NCBI GenBank assembly: GCA_020444265.1
Contig: JAHLLH010000002.1
Coordinates: 423,033-487,032, forward strand
Length of the DNA: 64,000 bases
Direction: 5' to 3'
Origin: a bacterium
Lineage (GTDB): Bacteria > Electryoneota > Electryoneia > Electryoneales > Electryoneaceae
The first letter of the stretch is position 1. Every line of letters begins with the position of its first letter. Under the pieces are notes generated by a model, which saw only the letters and a list, made by a program, of their open reading frames with translations, was not told the origin of the DNA and did not search any database. Of the stretch, positions 26,851 to 33,437 are shown in pieces. The translations under genes were made by a program, and so were the position numbers.

Positions 26851-27495
26851 ATGGCCATCCTGAAAGATCAAGACAAACAAGCTATCCGGGAACGATTTGG
26901 TGAGATGACCGGTGATGTGAAGATGATTTACTTCACCCAGGAAATTGACTGCCAATATTGTGCAGATACGCAGGCGTTGTTGACGGAAGTCGCGGAGCTG
27001 AGCGACAAGCTGACCCTCGAAGTCCACAACAAGGTGACTGATGGCGAGTTGGCCGAGTCCTATGGCGTGGACAAGGCCCCGGCGACGGTGTTGACTGCAG
27101 CGGACGGCAAGGATCACGGCATCCGTTACTACGGTATCCCCTCCGGCTACGAGTTCGCTTCCCTTCTTGAAGACATCCTGATGCTGTCGGCGAATGATTC
27201 CGGCCTGGACCAGGCAACGCGTGACGCGCTCGCCAACCTCTCGGGCGATGTCCACATGCAGGTCTTTGTTACCCCGACTTGCCCCTACTGCCCCGGCGCG
27301 GTTCGTGTCGCCCACCAGATGGCGTTCGAGTCGGAGAAGGTGAAAGCGGATATGGTCGAAGCGACCGAATTTCCTGACCTTTCCATGCGCTACAACGTGC
27401 AGGGTGTGCCGCGTACGGTCATCAATGATGACTTCTCGCTCGAAGGCATGATGCCCGAGCAAGCCGTGCTTCAAGAGGTGTTGAAAGCAGTCTAA
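26851..27495 (+). CDS. Glutaredoxin-like protein disulfide oxidoreductase (two thioredoxin folds)
   Basis: 214 residues from the ATG with GGAGACC upstream; the frame is open earlier, but that part looks non-coding. Two thioredoxin-like units each carry an active site: Cys34-Gln-Tyr-Cys37 in the first and Cys144-Pro-Tyr-Cys147 in the second, with cis-Pro loops APATV and VPRTV. This is the PDO type found in archaea and deep-branching bacteria, a cytoplasmic dithiol oxidoreductase also acting as a thioredoxin/peroxiredoxin reductant. It stands 20 bases before an ECF sigma gene, suggesting redox control. Confidence 0.9.
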   Translation: MAILKDQDKQAIRERFGEMTGDVKMIYFTQEIDCQYCADTQALLTEVAELSDKLTLEVHNKVTDGELAESYGVDKAPATVLTAADGKDHGIRYYGIPSGYEFASLLEDILMLSANDSGLDQATRDALANLSGDVHMQVFVTPTCPYCPGAVRVAHQMAFESEKVKADMVEATEFPDLSMRYNVQGVPRTVINDDFSLEGMMPEQAVLQEVLKAV

Positions 27496-27515
27496 CCGCT
27501 GGGTGGGGGACGAAG

Positions 27516-28205
27516 GTGGGTCGTATTTTGAACGCCATGGACCACACTCAACCATCCCGGCCCGCCTCATCGGAACCCGATGAGGATGTGGCGACCGCGG
27601 TGGACCCGGAACGGGAACACGCGGAAGAGCGGGAATTGATCGCACGTGCTGTCGCGGGAGACCGTGACGCTCGCACCGAGATCGTCCTGCGTCATCAGCG
27701 TAATGTCTATAACCTCGGTCTACGTCTGACCGGGAACAGCGATGCGGCGGAGAACATCCTTCAGGAGACCTTCCTGAAGGTCTTCGAGAAGCTGGGTAGC
27801 TTCCGTGGCGACAGCCGCCTTGGCACCTGGATTCACCGGATCGCGACCAACGCCGCGTTGATGATGATGCGTAGCAAAAAAGGGAAGTACTTCGTCCCAA
27901 TCGAGGAAGAACGGAACAACAACGATGACGAGGATACGGGCGACATGAGCTTCATCGCCCGCTCGCTGGATCGTGATCCGCTCGAATTGACCCTCGATGA
28001 GGAGTTGAAACACAACCTCGAACGAGCGATTGCCTTGCTGCCGGACAACCTGAGAGCGGCCTTCGTGTTGAAGGACCTTGAGGGGATGACGATGCAGGAG
28101 ATCGGCGAGGAACTGGGCAAGTCGGTGTCCGCGATTAAAGCGGACCTGCACCGGGCACGTTTGAAGCTGCGCAAGCAGTTGGCAGAATTTGTCGAGGGGA
28201 GGTAA
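27516..28205 (+). CDS. ECF-subfamily sigma-70 factor
   Basis: 229 residues. The GTG is favoured because GGGGGACGAAG precedes it; the ATG at 27537 has no ribosome site. Region 2 is YNLGLRLTGNSDAAENILQETFLKVFEKLGSFRGDSRLGTWIHRIATNAALM, and region 4 is LPDNLRAAFVLKDLEGMTMQEIGEELGKSVSAIKADLHRARLKLRKQL. It is the classic ECF layout without region 3. It precedes a small Cys-bearing protein by two bases, as sigma/anti-sigma pairs do. Confidence 0.93.
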   Translation: MGRILNAMDHTQPSRPASSEPDEDVATAVDPEREHAEERELIARAVAGDRDARTEIVLRHQRNVYNLGLRLTGNSDAAENILQETFLKVFEKLGSFRGDSRLGTWIHRIATNAALMMMRSKKGKYFVPIEEERNNNDDEDTGDMSFIARSLDRDPLELTLDEELKHNLERAIALLPDNLRAAFVLKDLEGMTMQEIGEELGKSVSAIKADLHRARLKLRKQLAEFVEGR

Positions 28206-28207
28206 GC

Positions 28208-28513
28208 ATGGATCCGAAGAAAAAAGTAGTGGTGGATCCGCAGGAAAAAAAGCTGCTGACACCCGACCAGCTCTGTGACGCGTTGGAGGTTCACCTCGGA
28301 CGCAGCAAGGGTCAGAAAGCCTGCCGTGACTTGATGGCAAGGATGAAGGATGATCCGGCATGGCGTGCCCAGCTCAACACATTGGGGTGTACCGTGCAGG
28401 TCTTCCAGCGGATGGAAGAAAAGGCTGTCCCGCAGGACGTGCAGTACCGCCTGATGGATGTGCTTGACTTGAGCGGCAGTGACGGAGAGTGTGGAGACGA
28501 TGTCAAAGAATAA
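28208..28513 (+). CDS. Small soluble protein, possible anti-sigma factor
   Basis: 101 residues, charged, no membrane helix. It carries His and Cys at VHLGRSKGQKACRDLMARM and a second Cys at LGCTVQVF; a full zinc-binding HxxxCxxC anti-sigma motif is not present. Position (two bases after the sigma gene and overlapping the next gene) makes an anti-sigma or accessory role likely, but this rests on context. No known family recognised. Confidence 0.65.
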   Translation: MDPKKKVVVDPQEKKLLTPDQLCDALEVHLGRSKGQKACRDLMARMKDDPAWRAQLNTLGCTVQVFQRMEEKAVPQDVQYRLMDVLDLSGSDGECGDDVKE

Positions 28514-28760
28514 ACGGACCCGGTTGATCACCCTGGGCGTCGGCATCCTGGTCGGTGCGGTTGGCGGATGGCTTTACTGGCGGTTTGTCGGTTGCCTCGG
28601 CGGCACCTGTCCGATCTGGTCGAGCCCTTGGATTTCAACGGGCTATGGCGGTCTGCTCGGCTACCTGCTTGCGGGACTGCTGCCCTTTGGGACTGAAAAA
28701 TTTGCAAGTGAAACTGAGTCGACGGACCCCGATTCCGGGACTCGTCCGACGGAAGGATAA
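28500..28760 (+). CDS. DUF6132-like small membrane protein
   Basis: 86 residues with two membrane helices. The core GAVGGWLYWRFVGCLGGTCPI followed by SSPWISTGYGGLLGYLLAG matches DUF6132, with its GC-x3-CPI signature. DUF6132 members usually sit beside thioredoxin or rhodanese-type genes, as here (TlpA-like protein two bases downstream). A role in membrane redox traffic is plausible but unproven. The ATG overlaps the preceding gene. Confidence 0.8.
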   Translation: MSKNKRTRLITLGVGILVGAVGGWLYWRFVGCLGGTCPIWSSPWISTGYGGLLGYLLAGLLPFGTEKFASETESTDPDSGTRPTEG

Positions 28761-28762
28761 CG

Positions 28763-29362
28763 ATGAAGAAGCAACTTTGGATCGCGCTGGTTCTGGTCGC
28801 CGGGTTGACCGCTGTCGGCTGCTCGAAGCAGGCTGACACTCAGACCGAAGCGAAAGCGGAAACCACCGAGCAGGTTCAGACCCAGGAAACCAGCATGGGC
28901 AACGAGGATGCGAAAGCGATCAAGGCCGCTGGCCTGATCCCGCAAGCCGAAGCCCCGATGGCTCCGCAGTGGACCCTGCCCGCGACCGATGGCACCTCCC
29001 ACTCCCTCGCCGATTTCAGCGGGAAAGTGATCATCCTCGACTTCTGGGACACCTGGTGCCCGCCATGTAAAAAAGAGATCCCCGGCTTCATCGAGCTGCA
29101 GAACCAGTATGGCGATGATGGCCTCGTGGTGATCGGTGCAGCGTTTGGCCGTGATGGCCAGGCGGCGGTGGCGCAATTTGTCAAGGATTGGGAGATGAAC
29201 TACCCGGTGGTGATTGCGGATGGCAAGACGAACCAGATGTATGGCGGCATTCGCTCGATCCCGACCACCTTCATTATCGATCGCACAGGCCGCGCCCGCG
29301 CCAAACACGTCGGCTATGTCGACAAGGCAGTCTTTGAACAGCAGGTAAAAGCGCTGCTATAA
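28763..29362 (+). CDS. TlpA-like thiol-disulfide oxidoreductase, lipoprotein
   Basis: 199 residues. A lipoprotein signal ends at TAVGC (lipid Cys20), followed by a Gln/Thr/Glu-rich linker and a thioredoxin domain with WDTWCPPCKKE (Cys99 and Cys102) and the IPTTFIID cis-Pro loop. It would reduce or oxidise thiols outside the cytoplasmic membrane. It ends the PDO, sigma, small protein, DUF6132 operon, so this sigma factor probably governs thiol balance. Confidence 0.92.
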   Translation: MKKQLWIALVLVAGLTAVGCSKQADTQTEAKAETTEQVQTQETSMGNEDAKAIKAAGLIPQAEAPMAPQWTLPATDGTSHSLADFSGKVIILDFWDTWCPPCKKEIPGFIELQNQYGDDGLVVIGAAFGRDGQAAVAQFVKDWEMNYPVVIADGKTNQMYGGIRSIPTTFIIDRTGRARAKHVGYVDKAVFEQQVKALL

Positions 29363-29420
29363 GTCATTGCGAGGCAGCGTGACGCGCAAACGAAGCAATC
29401 CGCTGAATTTGTTGGATGAA

Positions 29421-29446
29421 CCCCGGCTTGATGCCGGGGTTTTCTC
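29421..29446 (+). terminator. Terminator after the redox operon
   Basis: CCCCGGCTTGATGCCGGGG with a TTTTCTC tail, about 58 bases after the TlpA stop. A half copy of repeat family 3 (CATTGCGAGGCAGCG and CGAAGCAATC) lies between the stop and this hairpin. Confidence 0.75.
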
Positions 29447-29460
29447 TGTCGTCTATTATT

Positions 29461-29633
29461 GTCATGCCCAGTCCCCATGTCCGGCGATAGCCGGACACGG
29501 TGTTTGTGTTGGGGACGTCGGGCATCCCCGTTGGATGAGAACCAACCCTTTCGTTCCTCGCCCCGGGGGATCCCCGACGCGCACAACGACAACGGCAAAG
29601 CTCGCTGATGCGAGCTTGTGCGCTGGGGATGAC
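29461..29633. repeat. Dispersed inverted-repeat element, family 1, copy C
   Basis: 173 bp, starting GTCATGCCCAGTCCCCATGT and ending GCTGGGGATGAC. The internal TCCGGCGATAGCCGGA hairpin and the GTCGGGCATCCCC and GGGGGATCCCCGACGC halves follow the family order. An extra CTCGCTGATGCGAG hairpin precedes the right end. It fills the space between the terminator and the nucleotidase gene. Confidence 0.82.
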
Positions 29634-29728
29634 AGGCACCTTGAATTCTGTTGCATGCCAAAGCAGCAGTTCCAACCGTCCCCAATCCTCCTTACCTTTC
29701 ACCACTCAACAACAACCTGGACCAACCG

Positions 29729-31174
29729 ATGACCGAGACGAACTACCCCATCCCACCCGTCGAACGGGGGATTTTCTGCAACCGGACGCTTAACCTGCGC
29801 TCGATCAAGGCGATCGGGTACGACATGGATTACACATTGATCCATTACCACCCGGATGCCTGGGAAGAGCAGGCCTACCTTTTGATGAAGGAGAAGCTCG
29901 GAGCGCAAGGCTGGCCAGTGGAGGATCTCGAGTATGATCACGAGCTGATCGTGCGCGGACTGATTGTCGATGTCGAGCTGGGCAACCTGATCAAGACGAA
30001 TCGTTTCGGGTATGTGAAACGGGCGTTCCACGGGACCCAGCCGCTCAGTTTCGACGAACAGCGGGATACCTACTCGAGAACCCTCGTTGAGCTGGACGAT
30101 CCTCGTTTCTACTTCCTCAACACCCTCTTTTCGCTGTCCGAAGCGTGCATGTTTGCGCAGATGGTCGACAAGTTTGACCGTGGCGAGCTGCCTAAGGTGC
30201 GGACCTATGCCGAAATGCGGAAGGTGATCAACAAGGCTCTGGATGAAGCGCATACCGAAGGTGTGCTCAAAGGGAAAGTACTCGAGGATCCGGACAGCTA
30301 CATCGCCTACGATCCCGAGATCCCGCAGGCGCTGCTCGACCAGAAGCAGGCGGGTAAAAAGCTGGTGCTGATCACCAATTCGGAATGGGCCTATACCAAG
30401 CGGGTAATGGAGTTTGCCTTCAATCCCTACCTGCCGGAAGGGATGACCTGGCGTGATCTGTTCAAACTGATCATTGTCTCCGCACGAAAACCCTCCTTCT
30501 TCAACGATCCCAACCCGGCGTTTGAGATCATCAACGAGGAGGGGCAGCTGCAGCCGATTATCGGAGGGTTGCAGGAAGGAAAGATGTATGTTGGCGGCAA
30601 TGCGACCCAGGTGGAACGGTTGTGGAAGCTGGCCGGCGAGGAAATCCTTTATGTCGGCGATCACATCTATGCCGATGTCACCGTCTCGAAAAATGTGCTC
30701 CGTTGGCGGACCGCCCTGATTATCCGTGAGGTAGAAGAGGAGCTGGCCTCCTTGGAGGGGTTCCAGCAGCAACAGGCGAAGTTGAGCCGACTTATGCTCG
30801 AGAAGGAGACTCTCGAATACCAGTACAACAGGGTGCGTCTCGATGTGCAACGAGCCCGCAAAAACAAGGGCACTGGCCTCGATCAGAAAGCCTTGCAAGC
30901 CCAATCCGATGAGCTACGGAACCGTATCCAGGAGATCGATGCGGCCATTGGCCCGCTCGCGAGAGCATCGGGCGAGCTGATGAACGGGCATTGGGGACTG
31001 ATCATGCGTGCGGGGAACGACAAAAGCCACCTGTCACGCCAGGTCGAGAGCTACGCCGACATCTACATGTCCCGTGTATCTAATTTTCTTCACCTGACCC
31101 CCTTCGCCTACCTGCGATCGCCGAGGTCGAGCCTGCCTCATGATGAGACCGACGGGCTGCGCGGACAGGAATAG
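29729..31174 (+). CDS. HAD-family 5'-nucleotidase, cN-II-like
   Basis: 481 residues from ATG 29729 (earlier in-frame start codons overlap repeat-derived sequence). The HAD motif I is YDMDYTLIHY (Asp32, Asp34). Further blocks are LITNSEWAYTKRVM (motif II region) and EILYVGDHIYADVTVSK (motif IV). Length and motifs match the cytosolic IMP/GMP 5'-nucleotidase type. A coiled-coil region near residues 350-400 carries regulatory or oligomeric function in relatives. It would hydrolyse purine monophosphates. Confidence 0.9.
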   Translation: MTETNYPIPPVERGIFCNRTLNLRSIKAIGYDMDYTLIHYHPDAWEEQAYLLMKEKLGAQGWPVEDLEYDHELIVRGLIVDVELGNLIKTNRFGYVKRAFHGTQPLSFDEQRDTYSRTLVELDDPRFYFLNTLFSLSEACMFAQMVDKFDRGELPKVRTYAEMRKVINKALDEAHTEGVLKGKVLEDPDSYIAYDPEIPQALLDQKQAGKKLVLITNSEWAYTKRVMEFAFNPYLPEGMTWRDLFKLIIVSARKPSFFNDPNPAFEIINEEGQLQPIIGGLQEGKMYVGGNATQVERLWKLAGEEILYVGDHIYADVTVSKNVLRWRTALIIREVEEELASLEGFQQQQAKLSRLMLEKETLEYQYNRVRLDVQRARKNKGTGLDQKALQAQSDELRNRIQEIDAAIGPLARASGELMNGHWGLIMRAGNDKSHLSRQVESYADIYMSRVSNFLHLTPFAYLRSPRSSLPHDETDGLRGQE

Positions 31175-31184
31175 ACCAATAACA

Positions 31185-31217
31185 AATCGCCCCGGATCAG
31201 CCGGGGCGATTCCTTTT
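31185..31217. terminator. Bidirectional terminator
   Basis: AATCGCCCCGGATCAGCCGGGGCGATT, an 11-base-pair stem followed by CCTTTTC, between the convergent nucleotidase and metal-binding protein genes. Confidence 0.8.
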
Positions 31218-31236
31218 CAACAGGATGTCAAACCGA

Positions 31237-31701
31237 TCAGGACTTGTTCTCCTCGTCCATCGGTTCTTCTTTCATCATCTCGCCCTCCTCCTCGGGCATC
31301 TCGATTTCCATGAACTCCATCCCGCAGGCGCAGTGGGTCTTCTCGGCATCAGCAGGCAGCACCGTATGGCACTTCGGGCAGCCCTTCAGATGCTTCGCAC
31401 GCAACTCGGTGACCTGTTCCTTGGTCATTTCAACCACTGCCATCCCGCAGCCTTCCATCGGGCAATGGGCATTCATGTCCTCGGTGACAAAGACATGGTG
31501 ATGGTCGCAGGTGTAGAGCTTGTCCGCTGTGTAGACATAGCTCATGTCCTTGTCCATCTCCATCATGTGGTCATGGTTCATTTTGTCGCCAGAGTCCTGC
31601 ATGCCGCCCTCATCCTGGGCGAATGCGGCGGGGGTTGCGACAACAATCAGGGCAAAGGCCATCATCAGGCCGACGAAAACGCGCAATGCCTTACCGTGCA
31701 T
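31237..31701 (-). CDS. Secreted Met/His/Cys-rich protein with a heavy-metal-binding-domain-like motif
   Basis: 154 residues with a signal peptide ending AAFAQ, a strong GGAAGGAGG ribosome site, and a mature part rich in Met, His, Glu and Asp. The segment YTCDHHHVFVTEDMNAHCPMEGCGMAVVE mirrors the heavy-metal-binding domain (YTCPMHP...CPKCGM) of copper-efflux proteins. CPKCHTV and CACGMEF give two further Cys pairs. A periplasmic copper or zinc buffer is the likely role. It is next to the sigma-54/kinase island. Confidence 0.78.
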   Translation of the reverse strand: MHGKALRVFVGLMMAFALIVVATPAAFAQDEGGMQDSGDKMNHDHMMEMDKDMSYVYTADKLYTCDHHHVFVTEDMNAHCPMEGCGMAVVEMTKEQVTELRAKHLKGCPKCHTVLPADAEKTHCACGMEFMEIEMPEEEGEMMKEEPMDEENKS

Positions 31702-31920
31702 GGCTCCTCCTTCCAGCTCGTTGTGGATCGGGTAATGTTATGCACCGGGGCGAACAGCTTTTGCAGCGTCCTTCCCGGCAATTTCAGGTGTGGTCAGATC
31801 ATCGCGAGAATGTTTGTATCAACAAACAATACACTTCGATCCTCTGGTCAGCAACTCTCGATGGAAGGTTGGTGAAAATAGTGGTACAGCAGGAGAGTGT
31901 GACTGAGATGGGATAAAAGA

Positions 31921-31955
31921 AACAGCCGGACCTCAACTGAGGCCCGGCTGTTTTT
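31921..31955 (-). terminator. Terminator after the Asp/Gly-loop protein gene
   Basis: On the minus strand, AGCCGGGCCTCAGTTGAGGTCCGGCT followed by GTTTCTTTTAT: a strong stem with a T-rich tail, about 40 bases after the stop of the 31995 gene. The rest of the 31702-31994 gap shows nothing else clear. Confidence 0.75.
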
Positions 31956-31994
31956 GGGAGAGGCTGTGGGTTATCAGCCTTTGGGAGGTTGTGT

Positions 31995-32438
31995 TTAGCG
32001 ACGGCCACCGCCGGGGCGATTGGTGCCGTCGGGACGCTGCAAGTTGGCCTTGAGGGCATTTCCGCGGCGGGCGGGGCCGAAGCCGCTACGACCGCTGCGC
32101 AGTCCGGCATTGTCGCAAATCCCATCGCCGTTCGCATCAACAAAGCCGAGGGGTCCACGCTGACCGAGGCCACGACCACGTCCCTGTCCACCACGAATCC
32201 CCTGCTGGGTGCCGCTGCCGTCCTGGGGCTTAGTGTAGTCAGCATCCTGACCGTTGGGGATGCCGTCGCCATCGTGATCCGGCGCGAGGTCATTAAAGCC
32301 ATCACCGTTCTCGTCAACGAAACGAGGACCGTGCTGAATCGGTACCGGGGTCTGGGGATCGGTGTCGCCTGCAAATGCCACTGAGATGGCCATCGACATC
32401 GTCAGGGCAATCAAGAGAAGCCATCCAAAGCTCTTCAT
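31995..32438 (-). CDS. Small secreted protein with Asp/Gly calcium-loop motif, paralog A
   Basis: 147 residues from an ATG with AAGGAG upstream. A signal peptide ends at AFAG. The mature protein contains VDENGDGFNDLAPDHDGDGIP and, further on, FVDANGDGICDN, EF-hand or thrombospondin-3-type calcium loops, then a Gly/Arg-rich tail. It is a paralog of the protein at 36526, which has NGDGINDLAPDRDGDGIPD. The gene has its own sigma-54 promoter. No enzyme motif is visible; calcium binding and an envelope role are inferred. Confidence 0.8.
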   Translation of the reverse strand: MKSFGWLLLIALTMSMAISVAFAGDTDPQTPVPIQHGPRFVDENGDGFNDLAPDHDGDGIPNGQDADYTKPQDGSGTQQGIRGGQGRGRGLGQRGPLGFVDANGDGICDNAGLRSGRSGFGPARRGNALKANLQRPDGTNRPGGGRR

Positions 32439-32503
32439 CGTTCTGCTCCTTACCAAGTTGGTTGGAAGATCAACTGTCCACCGTGTTGTTTGATCCAACC
32501 ACT

Positions 32504-32519
32504 TGCGAGAAGCGTGCCA
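32504..32519 (-). promoter_or_regulatory. Sigma-54 promoter for the Asp/Gly-loop protein gene
   Basis: On the minus strand: TGGCAC-GCTTC-TCGCA, a full match to the GG-N10-GC core and nearly the TGGCAC-N5-TTGCA consensus (one mismatch). It lies 66 bases upstream of the ATG at 32438, giving a leader of about 55 bases. Confidence 0.7.
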
Positions 32520-32629
32520 GTTTCTTCTGTCGCCCTCCAAAATCAACAGTAAATCACTGATATAGTGTGCTTTAAACGGAATGGTGCCAGGCTCAGGATC
32601 AGATTGGTTCCAAGGCAACAACTCTCTTT

Positions 32630-32645
32630 TCGTCAAGCTGGACGA
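32630..32645. promoter_or_regulatory. Candidate activator-binding palindrome between divergent sigma-54 promoters
   Basis: TCGTC-AAGCTG-GACGA lies about 110 bases upstream of the minus-strand promoter and 145 bases upstream of the plus-strand promoter, at enhancer distance for both. A further GACGAG half-site follows at 32663. Only position and symmetry support this. Confidence 0.35.
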
Positions 32646-32788
32646 GTCATTCGGCAAAATGGACGAGATGCCGGGGGAGGTAGCGGCCTACTTCGTCCGC
32701 GTATAAGGAAAAAGAAGGGATGGCTCCTTGAAGTATCTCTTTGTATAACAATTAGTAAGAGAAGGGTCAGGGTGGTTAGTGGGAAAAC

Positions 32789-32804
32789 TGGCACGGCACT
32801 GGCA
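32789..32804 (+). promoter_or_regulatory. Sigma-54 promoter for the secreted CarboxypepD_reg-like protein gene
   Basis: TGGCAC-GGCAC-TGGCA: a perfect -24 element and a -12 element with one mismatch to TTGCA. It is 58 bases before the ATG at 32863, with AAGGAG at the right place downstream. It is divergent from the promoter at 32504. Confidence 0.7.
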
Positions 32805-32862
32805 TTACACCGGGCAGACAAACGAACGCGGTTGAGCCGCATCCACAAGAAGGAGAAGGACG

Positions 32863-33261
32863 ATGAAACGCAGTCTGCTCGCAGTGACGTTGATGCTGAT
32901 GATGGTAGTGGCAGCCTCCGCCGATACGGTGACCGGTACGGTGACCGATTCGACGGGTGCTTTTGTCGAAGGTGCTGTCGTCAGTGTCCGAGTCGATCGT
33001 GACCTCTGCCCCGGTGGCCAGGCGTTCCGCACGCTTACCGCCGCGGATGGCAGCTTCACCATCGAAGAGGTCCCGGAAGGTCTGTGGCCCATCCACGCTG
33101 GCAAGCGCCAGGTCGGTCAGGTCCAGGCTGAAGTTGATGTAGCGGCTGAAGGTGTTGCGACCATCAACCTGCAGCTTCCCGGTTGCGATGGTGATGGTGG
33201 TGGCTTCGGCGAGCGTCGTCGCCGCTGGAACCGTTTCCGTCACATTGTTGGCGGTCGCTGA
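32863..33261 (+). CDS. Secreted CarboxypepD_reg-like protein
   Basis: 132 residues. A signal peptide ends VVAASA. The mature protein is one carboxypeptidase-regulatory-like beta sandwich (TGTVTDSTGAFVEGAVVSV, then TLTAADGSFTIEEVPEG) with a short Gly/Arg-rich C terminus (GERRRRWNRFR). The strong ribosome site GAAGGAGAAGG precedes the ATG, and a sigma-54 promoter lies upstream. Adhesive or carrier roles are known for this fold; no catalytic residues are seen. Confidence 0.82.
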   Translation: MKRSLLAVTLMLMMVVAASADTVTGTVTDSTGAFVEGAVVSVRVDRDLCPGGQAFRTLTAADGSFTIEEVPEGLWPIHAGKRQVGQVQAEVDVAAEGVATINLQLPGCDGDGGGFGERRRRWNRFRHIVGGR

Positions 33262-33273
33262 TCCTGAAGTGTT

Positions 33274-33306
33274 CACCGGACCCGATCCAATTGGACGGGT
33301 CCGGTG
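33274..33306 (+). terminator. Long hairpin after the CarboxypepD_reg-like gene
   Basis: An 11-bp stem (CACCGGACCCG and its complement) encloses a palindromic TCCAATTGGA, 12 bases after the stop codon. There is no T-run, so it may stabilise the mRNA end or act as an attenuator. A second long stem (GACCCTTCAA with TTGAAGGGTC) spans about 33320-33378 in the leader of the kinase gene. Confidence 0.5.
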
Positions 33307-33437
33307 AGTGGTGCAGCGCATGACCCTTCAAGTGTCGGCAAGCCTGGGGAGGAGTGCCGGTTTGAAGGGTCGGCGCTTGCCTGTTCATTGGCAACGGCCC
33401 CACCTTTGAGGAACGAACTTCCTTTGCAGGAGATGGT

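Noticed and set aside
31702-31800. A possible sigma-54 site upstream of the metal-binding protein gene (GG-N10-GC on the minus strand)
   Set aside because: The -24 element reads CGGGAA and the -12 element CTGCA; too far from consensus to claim.
32565-33002. An open frame of 145 codons across the sigma-54 promoter and into the secreted protein gene
   Set aside because: It overlaps the better-supported gene at 32863 in another frame and has no signal, ribosome site or recognisable domain.
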